This document shows, in pieces, positions 10,378 through 22,042 of a stretch of 64,000 bases of DNA. The number at the start of each line of letters is the position of its first letter. The first letter of the stretch is position 1. The DNA is taken from positions 1,197-65,196 of the forward strand of contig VXBP01001159.1 in the NCBI GenBank assembly GCA_013400115.1. The letters run 5' to 3'. The position numbers and the translations under genes were made by a program. Below the pieces are notes generated by a model, which worked only from the letters and a program-made list of their open reading frames with translations, ran no database searches and was not told where the DNA came from. The stretch comes from Rhinopomastus cyanomelas. Taxonomy: Eukaryota > Chordata > Aves > Bucerotiformes > Rhinopomastidae.

Positions 10378-10448
10378 TGGGACAGTTGGGTTCATGGTTG
10401 GATTTGATGACCTTCAAGGTCTTTTCCAACCTAAATGATTCTACGGTT
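10378..10448 (+). mobile_element. CR1 3' tail
   Basis: GGTTGGATTTGATGACCTTC, then CTTTTCCAACCTAAATGATT. Only the last 70 bases are present. Confidence 0.75.
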
Positions 10449-10654
10449 GTCCATTCAGTTTTAATTACTGAGCAGAAAGAGGGTGATTCCACTTGTTAGT
10501 AGGTTCAGTGAGAAGACTGAAACCTCACTGGTCAAAGCTGGCTGTTTTTTAGGGTAGGCAGCGTTGAAGACAATGAGAGCAGGATGACAAAGATTCAAAT
10601 CAGTGGTTTCAGAAAATAATAACAGACCTTTTATGCATCTAGTATTGAGTGTTG

Positions 10655-11125
10655 TGTTGGTGTGGCCTCACCTTGAGCACTGTGTGCAATGTTGTCTCCG
10701 TCATTTTAGAAGGGTAAGAAAGTTCCTTGAATGTGTCAAAAGAAGCAGTTGAAAGAAGATATATCCTGTGAGAAGCAACTGAGGACTCTCGATTTGCCTA
10801 GTTCAGTGAAAAGGAAGCTGAGGAGCTCTGCTTCCTACAGCTTCCTGAGGAGGGGATGTGGAGAAGGAGATGGTGATCTTTTCTCCCTGGGATCCAGAGA
10901 TGGGAGATATGAAAATGGCTCAAAGCTGTGCCATTTGGACATTTAGAAACATTTATTTACTGAAACGTTGATCAAAACCCTAATGGAATTTCTGGAGAGG
11001 CGGTCAATGCTCCAGTCCTCTCAGTGTTTGAGGACATTGTGCTATAAAGAAATTAAGCTTTTGACTAGCCCTGAATTGATCAGGAAGCTGGACTAGATCA
11101 TTGTAGGGCCCTTCCAGCTAAACTA
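10655..11125 (+). mobile_element. CR1 LINE fragment
   Basis: An old sense copy of the same subfamily as 5045-5565. It ends near GGACTAGATCATTGTAGGGC with a decayed terminus. Confidence 0.72.
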
Positions 11126-11834
11126 TCGGAGACATAGATCTTTAAGAAAGAGATCTGTGGCAGCAGGTCATTCAATCCAAAAAATATTAGCAGAGCACTG
11201 TACATGTCTTTCACCCTCATGTTTTGCTGCCAACCCCCTCCACAGGAGTTTTATACTGTCTGTGTATTTATGACAGGAGTATTCCCAGATCCCACAGTGG
11301 CAGCTTTTAGTCTTTTTTATATGACACCAGCGGTTAAAGAAGACTCAATAAAGCTGATAGGTGCAACTTAGATAAAACCGGTTGGTACTAGATGGTGTAA
11401 ATCATACATCAATTGACTTTATGCTGTCAATGGCAGCAGCCCAATAAGACTGCAGGAGAATAAAACCTCAAGTTGAACAGGGATGTTGTTGTTGACCTAA
11501 TGGGAAAAGAATCCATTTCCACCACATTGAAAACAAAAACTGAAAATCAGGTGGTTGTTACTTTTTTGTCATTCCTGTCATCATGCTGCAGTAGTCTAGG
11601 TATTTTGCAAGAAGAAGAGCAACCTTAAGGTGCTCGAGTACCTAGGACAAGTAAAGGAGCATCATGAAACTTGAGGGAACTGGTGGCAGAGCAACCTCTT
11701 CATAGTTACTGTTATATTTTATACCTCAGGTGTGTTCTCCTTGGAAATGAGGATTTTTCTCTGAACTCAGACAATTGTATAATATCCATGTAGAAGTCAT
11801 GGAGTAATTAATGTTGGAAGAGACCTCCAAGGTG

Positions 11835-11918
11835 TTAAAAAAACAGGTAGACATGGTATTTCAGGAGATGGTTTAGTGGTTAGTGGTTATAGGATGGATG
11901 GTTCTGTGATTCTGTGAT
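11835..11918 (+). mobile_element. CR1 3' tail
   Basis: TTTCAGGAGATGGTTTAGTG, then GTTCTGTGATTCTGTGAT. A minus-strand CR1 begins at its very end. Confidence 0.65.
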
Positions 11919-12110
11919 CATCAAGTCCAACCGTCAACCCAACCCCACCATGCTCACTAAACCATGTTTTCAAGTGCCACATCTACATGTTTTTTGACCA
12001 CCTCCAGGGATGGTGGTCCTACCACCTCCCTGGGCACCCTGTTACAACCCCTGACTATTCTTTCAGTGAAGATGTTTTTGCTGATGTCCATTTCTTCCAC
12101 CTCTGGAGCG
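11918..12110 (-). mobile_element. CR1 LINE 3' end
   Basis: ATCATCAAGTCCAACCGTCA through ACCACCTCCCTGGGCACCC to the GATGTTTTTGCTGATGTCC segment. The element is 5'-truncated and meets the next minus CR1. Confidence 0.85.
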
Positions 12111-12111
12111 T

Positions 12112-12288
12112 ATTCACAGTATCACAGTATCACAGTATTATCAAGGTTGGAAGAGACCTCATAGATCATCAAGTCCAACCTGTCACCACAGAGCTCAAGG
12201 CTAGACCATGGCACCAAGTGCCACGTCCAATCCTGCCTTGAACAGCTCCAGAGTTGGCGACTCCACCACCTCCCTGGGCAGTATTGTT
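12112..12288 (-). mobile_element. CR1 LINE 3' end
   Basis: Starts with repeated TATCACAG and contains CAAGGCTAGACCATGGCACC. It is nearly identical to 54730-54985, so the two are members of one subfamily. Confidence 0.9.
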
Positions 12289-13111
12289 GCATCATGTTGA
12301 TGTGGTGGTCTGGGCTGCCTCAGCAATAACCTAGGGTCCCCTCAGAAGTCATCTCCATTCAGGACGAATCACTTACGCAACTTGCGATAGGTTTTTAGGT
12401 TGCTCATTTCCTTCCAAACCCTCGTGCTTATTTTCTTTTCAGCTAAATTAATTTTACCTAACTTTTCTCATGCTATTTAACCTAAGGATTCAGAGGAAGT
12501 GAACATCTGATAGAAGCTATTTTATAGTCACTGTTGTCTAAGTTCTTTAGTTGTGAGACTCTTGTCAGTGTTTTTCTTGGCACCGCCCAGCCTCCTGCAG
12601 CACAGTGGGAGCTGGGAGCCATACAGTGGTGAACCCACCAGCAGCAGAATGTGAGCCAGTCTTTGTTTTAATCTGGAGAGCAATCAGTGTTGTAATTAGC
12701 ATCCAGAAACTCTCCAGGACACATGCTTAACAGCTTGGCTTAGCGTCTTGTTTTGATTTTGTTGGGTTTTGCTAGTGAATAAATCACGTCAGATCTCCAA
12801 ACAGCAGTTGGCATATAAAACACAAGAAAGCCTGTGGCCAGTGAAGAACTTCTGGGGCCTGACCAGGTGCTGACAAAGGGCACCCAGCTCAGAGTAGATT
12901 GCACCAGGAGCAATCTACTTTAGATCCCTTTTTGGCCCGTTTAGGTCTGAGCAATCTTGTCCTTTTCAGTGCTCAGCCACAGTAAGTCTCTCACAATGGA
13001 GAGAGGTATCCGGTGGCTACGCCATCAATCATTGAGCAGATACCCTCAAGCAGAGCAAGGAAGCAGTTCTCTTCCCTCCCACCTGTATGTGGCCACTCAG
13101 GAATTGTGTCA

Positions 13112-13288
13112 TGTGGAACGGGCTGCCCAAGGGGGTTGTGGAGTCTCCTTCTCTGGAGAAGTTTAAAACCCACTTGGATATGTTTGTGTGTGACTTTGTC
13201 TAGGTGATCTTGCTCTGACAGTGGGATTGGACTGGATGATCTTTTGAGATGCCTTCCAATCCCTAATGTTCTGTGATTCTGTGATTTA
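13112..13288 (+). mobile_element. CR1 3' end
   Basis: GTGGAACGGGCTGCCCAAGG to CTAATGTTCTGTGATTCTGT. A little-diverged sense copy. Confidence 0.9.
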
Positions 13289-13602
13289 CAAAAAAAATTA
13301 GAAGCAACATCTTGGGGAATTGGGACATTTATTTTGCCACTGGTTTCTACTGCTCTTTTGTTTGCCAACCCAATGTTGCACAACTGAACAAAGTTCACCA
13401 AGTCTTAGTCAGGATGTTTCTGTTGGCCAGTTTGAATGGAAGTCAGATGGGAGATGAAGAAAGATGTTGCCTGTGTGCTTTTGCTTATAAAGCATTGGGA
13501 TTTCCAGACACGTGATGGGAGGGAGGGTTAGACATTACCTTCTGGCCTGTCTTGCTTCATGCTACAGACATGGGCAGAGTGGGCAAAGTGGAATGGGAGC
13601 TG

Positions 13603-13790
13603 TTACATAGAATCATAGAATGTTGGGTTGAAAGGGACCTCCAAAGATCATCTAGTCCAACTCCCCCCGCAGGAAGCAGGGACACCCTCAACTACATTAG
13701 GTTGCCCAGAGCCTTGTTCAGCCTCCCCTTGAATATCTCCGGGGATGTGATCTCATCTACCTTCCTGGGCAACCTGTCCCATGTGGAAGA
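13603..13790 (-). mobile_element. CR1 3' end
   Basis: TAGAATCATAGAATGTTGGG to GGGCAACCTGTCCCATGTGG; reverse orientation, 5'-truncated. Confidence 0.9.
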
Positions 13791-14307
13791 ACTGAGTGTC
13801 TTAATGAATGGTCCAATCCCTGTAAATCTAGCACTTGGGTAGGAATTGGATGGAATTAGGAATGGGGCTGAGCTGCACTCGCAATGGGCACTCCAGCTTG
13901 ACTCCACGCATTTCCCAGTGGCTGCGTGACTATCCTCCGTATTGAGGATAATCTGGCTTTGTTAAACGATGCTAATTTACAGTGTTGCTTGTTGTAATGG
14001 GAGGAAATAATATTCCCTCCTCATCTGCAGCTCTCTGGGAAACCTAGACTTTCTGTGATTATATTCTGTGCTGGCTGGAGACCGAAATAAAAAGGAGTTT
14101 GAAATGACGATCTGTTCCTGCAGAGGAAGGGAGAAAATCTGTTTTGAAGTAATCGCTGAACGTCAGCCTGCTTCAGGCTTTTCAGCACTTTCCTTTGAGT
14201 CAGGAATGTTGTGGAACCTGTGGATATCCATGCGCCTTTATGTAAACACTTCACTGTCACTCACCAAGTATTTATGAGCGCTAGGGATGGACTGAATCAT
14301 GAATGCT

Positions 14308-14362
14308 TTGCAGCTGATGATCTTGAAGGTGTGTTCCAACCTAAATAAGTCCATGATCAATG
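14308..14362 (+). mobile_element. CR1 3' tail, decayed
   Basis: TGATGATCTTGAAGGTGTGT, then TTCCAACCTAAATAAG; about 50 bases only. Confidence 0.5.
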
Positions 14363-15264
14363 AATAGTAAAATTAATGCTCCAGCTAAATCACATACAAT
14401 GTGTGTGTAAGCGAGAGATGGAAATATCCACAATGGAAAGGCTCTTTGAAGGCTTCAGACAAAAGCTCATCTACAGATGAAGGGTCTACAGGTCTCTTCT
14501 ACTCACTTAGCTCTGCTTCCAGCAGGGATCACATTCCCTCATTTAATTTCTGCTATGGGTGGGTTTGTCTCTTCCATGGGGGTGGAGGGGAATGTGTTCC
14601 TGAGCAGCATCAGTGCTGCTCCACATTTGGAGCTGCAAGACATGGGCAGAATGAGCTGGATGTGCCAACACAAGTCTGTCAGTAGCACAACTGAGCCCTT
14701 TGCTTGATAGCTGCTAAATCCCACCTAAATCTTGTGTCTTCCATGAGGACAAGCTGGAATTTGCCCTTTATTAGACAATGAACAAGAAACAGTGGCTGCT
14801 TTAAAAAGCACCCATCCAATGCTTTGCATATTGCACGTCTCCATAATTTCTTCACGTTGAGTGTTTTATGCCAGCGAGGAGGCACTGAGGACTTGGCAAT
14901 GTGTGTTGGGTTTCAAATAGCTGCTCTCTCCCTGCACAGCAGTGTTTGGAGAGCAAATGTTTGGTTAATAGGTGGTTAAGCACTTCTGCAATGCAGAAAG
15001 TGTTCTTCATTGCAAAGTCTCCGTCCTGAGACAGCAAAGTGTGCTTTTGGGCTTTGAGTCTGTGCAGGCAGAGATTAAGATTTTACAAATACTCCAGGAG
15101 CCCTTTGAACCTGTGTGTTGGGTAGTTCAGGGCATGCTAAATGTTTTTGTAAGTAGTTTGCTGTGCCTTTTTGATTCCCTCTTCCTCCCACTCTTTTGCT
15201 TTGCGTGGCCAATATTCTCCCAGAGTGCAGCTTCAGGTGTTTGAGGTCAGACACACAGTGACAG

Positions 15265-15480
15265 TCATAGGATCAGAGAGTCATTTAGGTTGGAAAAGAC
15301 CTTTAAGATCATAGAATCACAGAATGATTCAAGAAAAGACCCTTGGGATCAAGTCCAGCTATCAGCCTTGCTCTAGGTCACCCCTAGACCAGATCCCCAA
15401 CACCACATCTAAGAGATAACCAAATCCAACCATTAGTCTACTTTACCAAGCCCAGCAGAAACCGTGCCCTTCACATCAAG
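15265..15480 (-). mobile_element. CR1 LINE 3' end with nested CR1
   Basis: The outer copy is split: 15266-15310 (TTAGGTTGGAAAAGACC) and 15421-15480 (AAATCCAACCATTAGTCTAC). The copy at 45850-46005 shows these parts contiguous. Confidence 0.85.
15311..15420 (-). mobile_element. Nested CR1 3' end (about 110 bp)
   Basis: Begins ATAGAATCACAGAATGATTC and continues CACCCCTAGACCAGATCCCC. It has the same orientation as its host CR1. Confidence 0.82.
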
Positions 15481-15924
15481 GCAGTGCAGGATTAAGAGTG
15501 AACATGCACGGCCCTATGGATATTAAAAACTTGGTAAATTATTTTTGTGTCTTGATTTATTGTCAATTTATGGCTGAGCATGAGGGAAGGAGAGGGCTAC
15601 AGGCAGATCTACCAGAGCTCAACCTTTGAAGGATTTCTCTTTGAACAGATCCATATGAAGGTTGCCATGTGAACCAACATCATACCAAAAGTGTCTTTAG
15701 AACAAGTGGGGACCAGCTCACTGTGAGTTTCCCAATAGACTGGCTACAGTGGCAGATATTTCAACCCTAATTCAAACTGAGAGAGGAAAAGAGGTCTTTT
15801 TAACTGGTTTCAACTGCAACTGTCCCCAAGACCCAATTCCAGCAGCAAGAACTAGCACATCAGTTTCTAATCTTTGATACCCTCAAAGTTTCCATGATAG
15901 AACAGTGCAACCAGCAGGAGCAGG

Positions 15925-16462
15925 AAGATAATGGAGCCCCTGTACTCTGCACTTGTGAGACTGCATCTTGAGTACTGGGTCCAGTTTTGGATGCCACAGT
16001 ACAAGGGCATTTTGGGGCTAGAGTGGGACCAGAGAAGAGCAACAAGGCTGGAAAACAGACCTTATGAGGAGCAGCTGAATGAACTGGGCTTATTTAGTCT
16101 AGAGAAGAGGAGGCTGAGAGGAGATCTTATTGTTCTCTACAGCTACCTACAAGGAGGTTGTAGAGAGGCTGGTGCTGGTCTCTTCTCCCAAATTCCTAAT
16201 GATGAGATAAGGGGAAATGGTTTCAAGTTGTGTCAGGTGAGGTTTAAATTGGATCTTAGGAAGAAGGTCTTTGCTGAGAGAGTGTTTGGGCACTGGAATA
16301 GGCTGTCCAGGGAGGTGGTGGAGTCACTGTACCTGGAGGTGTTTGAAAAATTTGTAGCTAGAGCACTTGAGGCCATGGTCTAGGGGTTAGGGAGCTGTTT
16401 GGATCAGGGATGGACTTGATCCTGGATGTCCATTCCAGCCATGATGATTCTATGGTTTTGAA
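15925..16462 (+). mobile_element. CR1 LINE, 3' 540 bp
   Basis: The open frame 15931-16383 keeps LYSALVRLHLEYWVQFW and ELGLFSLEKRRLRGDLIVLY from the RT C-terminal domain. It continues to the CR1 terminus. The 5' end is truncated. Confidence 0.93.
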
Positions 16463-16686
16463 AACTGGTAATAACCAATTGAGTCAATCTCTGTACCCCA
16501 GAGTCCGTGTGATAGTGCAACTCCATGAGGTTCCAGGAGACCCAGCTTATGATTCCTGAGTCTGATTTGCCTGACACTCAATAGATTAGGGATGTAGATG
16601 AATTCCATGAGTACTGTGCTGTAAACATCTATGTGGATGTATAAATTACTCTGAAATATTGGATCCACTTGGAAATGCCAGATGTC

Positions 16687-17006
16687 GTGGGTGTCAGGAG
16701 GATGGAACTGGGCTGTTCTCGGTGTCATGTAGTGATAGGACAAGGGGCAATGGTTGTAAGCTGGAACATAGGAGGTTCCACATCAACCTGTGAAGGAACT
16801 TCTTCACGGTGAGGGTGACGGAGCACTGGAACAGGCTGCCCAGGGGAGCTGTGGAGTCTCCCTCACTGGAGATATTCAAGACCCGACTGGACAGGTTCCT
16901 GTGTGACTTGGTTTAGGTGATCCTGCTGTGTCAGGGGGATTGGACTAGATGATCTTTTGAGGTCCCTTCCAATCCGTAGTGATTCTATGATTCTATGATT
17001 CTATGT
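16687..17006 (+). mobile_element. CR1 LINE 3' end
   Basis: GGTGTCAGGAGGATGGAACT to a triple GATTCTATGATTCTATG terminus; little diverged. Confidence 0.93.
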
Positions 17007-18016
17007 CTCACAGTGACCAAAGAAGACGAATGGGAATTACTAGCATCTCCGTGTCTCTTCTCCACTTAATCACCTGTGAAATTTTAATATCTTGTTATGT
17101 AATTGCAGGTTTATTAAATCAATTCATTAAGAAAATACGTAGTTGCTACAGGAAACCCCTGAAGTGTGGGAAAAAATAATTGATAGGATGCAGTGAATAA
17201 GGCTATTGAGAAATGTTTAAAACTAGGACAGAAAAAAAGTTTAAAGTAGTTTTACTCAATAGTCAATATAAAATCAAACTTTTTAGCAGGGTTTTCACAT
17301 GGAGGCATTGTTTGATTTATCATTTATTAGAAGTTTAATGTTGTGATATGTTGCTGAAGCTGAATGAAAACTTGAGTTCTGATTTAGAATGGTTGGTTCT
17401 TATTTTTCCCACATCTTTAATTTGTCTGTTTGTAAGAAAATACAAAATATTTAGAGTTTGAAGACTGTTGCTTTTCATTGTACATGTGGAGTGTTTTATA
17501 CCTTATTCTGCATAAATATGTTACTATAAATTTGATTTATTTTTTTCTATTGAAGCCAGTGCAATTTACACTGTATTAGCTCTGCTGTTTTATTCTGTGA
17601 GGCTAAAATAAGGAGGTGGGTGCCGTGTTTGCCATTCTAAAGTAGCTTTAAATTAAACCACTGAAAACAACTGGGGAACCGAGTTTAACTGGAGAAACTG
17701 CTGCATTAGTGGCCTTCAATACGATAAAACAGTTTTACGTGCTGATGTGAAAGCCATCAAATCCCTTTTGTCCTACAGAATTTCATTCCAAAGGAACTCT
17801 TGCAACCCTGCATCTGTACTAGTCTCTCATCTTAAATACCTGAGGGACTGAGCAGTCCCTCATCTGTCAGTGTCATTGACTTAGACAAGGGAAGGCACAA
17901 AAACATTTTCAACCCCCAAGATGCTTCATTGTTTTGTTGGAGGGGTATCCTGTTTTGTTCTTCGTCCTGTGAGAACAAAATAGAGGGAAAAATCATTAGG
18001 ATACAATTTACTGAGT

Positions 18017-18158
18017 CTCATTCTCTGTAGACGTTTAAACCCTGCCTGGCCATGTTCCTCAGCAACTTGATCTAGGTGATCCTGCTGTGGTTAGGGATTG
18101 GACTGAATGATCCTTAGAGATCCCTTCCAGTCCCTAATGTTCTGTGATTCTGTGATTT
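18017..18158 (+). mobile_element. CR1 3' end
   Basis: GACGTTTAAACCCTGCCTGG to TAATGTTCTGTGATTCTGTG. Confidence 0.88.
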
Positions 18159-20539
18159 TATTCTACTAGAAGAGAGTTTAAATCACTGTTTGCTGTGATT
18201 ACATTTCAGAGCTTTTTTCTGGCTGAATTCTAAGCACCACTCAGCGCTATCTGTTACAGTTAAAGTTGCCCTGTGGGGACATAATTTAGTTCACGTGAAT
18301 AAGTGATGCCACACCAGCTGGACATCAAGGACTGTGTCTGATTCATTGTACAGTGTGATTCTTGCAGGGATTGGGGGGAAAAAATTAAGCAGTTTCTCTA
18401 GGAGCTCTCCTGAATAGGTTTCCTGTCCTTCAGCTCGAACTTGATGCGTTTAGGAGCACATTCAGGAGTGAGGAGCACAATGCCCAGGCTGTTATCAAAT
18501 GCAAAAATGTGAGCCATGTGTGAATGTGCAAATAAAGTGAGAAACGCTTGTGGGGTGCTGCCAGCATTTCCCACTCTTTTCTTCTGCTGCCAGAGATAAC
18601 AACAGGGAATAACTGATTTTTTTGTTTTTGCTGTTGCTGCGAAGGAAAAAAACCAGGGAGCAAATTGCTTGGGGGTGACATGAAGTGGTTTATTATTCCG
18701 CTTTCCCCAAGAGTATCCATTTCTCTATTTTCAAGAGATATTTTATTTCCTTTTAAATTATCACACTGAGGTCAATTTGGTTTCCTTTTGGGACCAGCAT
18801 ACGTTTGTGACTCGTTTTAGTGAATAAACTATTCATGGGCAGGGTTTCCCACCCTCCGCCTCCTCTGTGGTTGAGTATCACTGTTCAGACTCTCTGTTGC
18901 TCACCTGGGCTGTGTGTAACGTCGTTCACAACAACACACTCAGTGATTTATTTTGAAAGGTCAAGATCGGAACTAGTTGGGTTGGGTTAGTGGAAAAAAA
19001 TGGGAGCCGGACCAGAGGCAGCACTCCCACAAGTCTCTGCCCTTCTTCTGGGGAAGGGAACAAACAAAGGAAGACCCGGCATGGCTCCATTAAATATTTT
19101 AAAATATTTAATATTAAAGTAAATAATATAAAAATAAATTATTAAAATGAGATATTAAAATATTGATATCACAGTTCTACTGTTCTGACACTAATTTTAG
19201 ATTCAGGTTTTATTTTAACTCTAAAACATCTTTAGTTTTAACCCTAAAACAAAAAAATGCCTGAGTGACACTGTCAGAGTCAAGAATTCAGATTTCACTG
19301 GTATTTACTCAGCAAAGCTGCACTACCAGGCAGTTTGGAGCTGACGATCTGAGTGCAACTAATTCATTACTTTCATTGTGAATTCTGGAGCCACTTAGTT
19401 TTTTACTTTCTCCTTCAGTGCAACTTGAAGCCTTTAGCGGAAGATTTTCAAGCTTTTTGTTGTGAGCATCTGGGGTTAATCTGTGACAGCAAAGAGCATT
19501 AGAGTAGGAAGTTTTCTAGTTGCAAGACTGCAATTTCGTTCTTTTTTATTTTTGAAAGAAGCTCCAGTTTCAAATTTTACTTGATTTCCTTTAGGTAGCA
19601 CCTTGTGAGTTTGTTCTGTGCTTATTGCTGATGAGGAGGAGAAGAAGAAGAACTAGAGCTTGAGTTTTCCTTCTCCTGTTTTGAACCAGTTCAGTAGTAT
19701 TTGGGGAATCATAATTCTGCTACAGAACAGTAACCCTCAGAACTACTCCCTGTGGTAACTCCTTTGTACCTGCTGAGACAAATGTGAGGGCCAGTTTTCG
19801 GGTCACTTGTTCCCATTTTGCAAGATATAAGTTAATGAAAAAGCTGGGTCAACAGCAGTGATGGGAATGTGGGATGTGATCTTGGACAACAAGATAGCCA
19901 TCTGTGGCTGTATCATAATCACATTAGAGACTTCTTAGGTACTCAAGATCTTCAGTTAATTGCACAGTTGCAGGTAATTAATTGGCAAATTGCTTTTGTT
20001 AAGCTTCAAAGCTGCTACTGTTGTAGGGAACAAGAAATGATGTCTTATTTTGCATCTATAAAACAACACATCAGGGTTCTCTAGCAGCTCAAGCTGTACC
20101 CAAGGAGCTAAGCAGATGCCTCACCTGTTCCTTACAACTGATTATGTCTTTATAGGGCTTTATAACCTTTAAGTCAAACTGAAATCAGAGCTGCATACTC
20201 AAAGCTAAGTTCTCTTCAAGATTGGCCGGCATATGTGGTACAGATTTCAATAAATTAGATTATCTCCTCTCATTAACTGTTACAAGTGAAGACCATGCAG
20301 CAGCTTAACTGTCCATTGAGCCACTAAACCTGATTCCAAGCTCTGTGTTTTAACAGCGAATCCAGTTCAAACACCACATCCAAACCCTGAAAGGTGTTTT
20401 CCCCAGCTTAAACAATAAAATCTGCACAATGAAGTAACACAATTTTATTTATGTTTTTCCTAGATAAAATTCATTCAGCCCTATCAAATCTCTTGTAAGG
20501 TTTTCTCGGCAGGGACCTACAACCATAATTAATAGTTTA

Positions 20540-20640
20540 ATATCACAGAATCGTAGAACATTAGGTTTTGTAAGTGACCTCGAAAGATCATCAACTACAA
20601 TCCCCCTGCCTGAGCAGCATCATCTAGACCAAGTACTTAA
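20540..20640 (-). mobile_element. CR1 3' end
   Basis: TATCACAGAATCGTAGAACA to GCATCATCTAGACCAAGTA; 100 bp, 5'-truncated. Confidence 0.85.
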
Positions 20641-20841
20641 TCCTCAAAAAGATGTTCAAGAGGTTTGGTTGAATAAAGATACTAATGTAATAAAATATTA
20701 CAGACTCTGTGGTTATTCCTCTGTGCGTCTGGGATGCTGAGGGCACTCTCAGGGGTGATGCCCATGATATCATGTCATTGCTTGACTCCCTTGGTTGAGC
20801 TGGGTGCTGTTGTCTTTGCAGTGGGTGACAGGAAGCAATCA

Positions 20842-21246
20842 TGAGCCACACAAGATAATGAAGGGAGGGGATGAGGAAAGATTGACGGAGCTGGGTCTCT
20901 TGAGCTTGGAGAAGAGGAGATTGAGGCGTGACTCCATGAATGTTGATAAATATGTGAGGAGTGGGTGTCAGGAGGATGGAGACGGGCTCTGCTCAGTGGC
21001 ATCCAATGATGGGACAAGGGGCAATGGGTGTGAGCTGGAACAGAGGAGGTTGAACATCAATATGAGAAGGAACGTCTTCCCATGGAGGATGACAGAGAAA
21101 GGGAATGAGCTGCCCTTGGGGGTTGTGGGGTCTCTTTCTCTGGAGACATTGTTGTGTGACTTGATCCAGGGGATCCTGCTGTGGAGGGGGATTGGACTGG
21201 ATGATCTTTTGAGGTCCCTTCCAGTCCCTAATACTCTGTGATAATG
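20842..21246 (+). mobile_element. CR1 LINE 3' end just upstream of a PIEZO2 exon
   Basis: A sense copy with ELGLLSLEKRRLRRDSMNV and the terminus CCCTAATACTCTGTGAT. It ends about 170 bp before the PIEZO2 acceptor at 21415. Confidence 0.93.
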
Positions 21247-21415
21247 TGTCTGTCTGTCTGCAGCTCCTTGATCATGTTTCCAGTACTGTGAAATTTCCTT
21301 TTTATGGTATTTTTAATGGTTTTCTCCTTTGCCTTAAGCTTTTTATACCAGTTGAAAATGTCGTTAGAAGTAACAGCTATTTCTTTGTGTTTTCTGTGTT
21401 TTTCATCCCATGCAG

Positions 21416-21578
21416 TGTGAGAGGAGCTGACGCTGGCAACGTGATCAGATTGTTTGTACCAGATATTGGGATGTTCATCGCTAGCCTGTCGGTATGGCTT
21501 CTCTGCCGCAACATGTTTCAGAAGCCGTTAACCGAGGATGCAGCCCAGTGCAACATGCAGTTTGAAAATGAGGAAATG
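21416..21578 (+). CDS. PIEZO2: PIEZO2 coding exon (first of four in window)
   Basis: This internal exon encodes 54 residues plus one leading base of a split codon. The acceptor is CATGCAG before TGTGAG and the donor is ATG followed by GTACTG. The peptide contains GADAGNVIRLFVPDIGMF, then a hydrophobic helix (FIASLSVWLLCRN) and an acidic end FENEE. This matches the N-terminal region of vertebrate PIEZO2, just before the first cytosolic linker, and is clearly closer to PIEZO2 than to PIEZO1. PIEZO2 forms a trimeric mechanically gated cation channel in the plasma membrane of touch and proprioceptive neurons. The exon ends in phase 0, as the next exon requires. The donor is weak after its first bases; read-through would meet a stop at about 21636. 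A sense CR1 ends only about 170 bp upstream. Confidence 0.93.
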
Positions 21579-21685
21579 GTACTGACCTCACATTTCTGTC
21601 TGTATGGCTTCGGCATTCCTGTCTCAGACGTGTTATGAAATGATGATGTGAGGATTTTGAAATGGTTTTGTGGAGATCCTCCAGT

Positions 21686-22042
21686 AAGACAACAGACTGA
21701 GAGAGTTGGGGTTGTTCAGCCCGGAGAAGAAAAGGCTCTGGGGGGACCTTATAGCAGCTTCCAGTCCCTGAAAGGGGCTGTCAGAAGGCTACAGAAGACT
21801 GTTCATGAGAGAGGGGAACAATAGGATGAAGGGTCATGTACTTGAATCTTTAGGTGGTGGATCTCTGGAACAGGCTGCCTGGAGTGGTGGTGGAGGCCCC
21901 ATCCCTGGACCCATTCAAGGTCAGGCTGGATGGGGCTCTGGGCAATGTGGTCTGGTGACTGATGATCCTGCTTGTGCAGAAGGGCCAGACTAGATGCCTT
22001 TTGGAGGGTCCTTCTAACCCTCTGATTCAATGTTTCTCTGAC
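21686..22042 (+). mobile_element. CR1 LINE 3' end
   Basis: A sense copy with GGGACCTTATAGCAGCTTCC, GGAACAGGCTGCCTGGAGTG and a decayed terminus TCTGATTCAATG. It lies about 110 bp after the exon donor. Confidence 0.88.

Larger units (their letters stand above)
1..21415 (+). other. PIEZO2: PIEZO2 upstream intron (5' part of window)
   Basis: The exon at 21416 opens within a split codon, so everything to its left is intron (or further upstream). No exon encoding the preceding PIEZO2 segment was recognised. Stretches where I see no gene or clear repeat are 136-1690 (apart from a 13-bp triplication at 1010-1043), 3700-4500, 6190-6570, 7500-8070, 8960-10370, 11125-11830, 12290-13110, 13790-15260, 17010-18015 and 18160-20540. 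They look like ordinary AT-rich intron; 19085-19160 is especially AT-rich. Confidence 0.75.
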
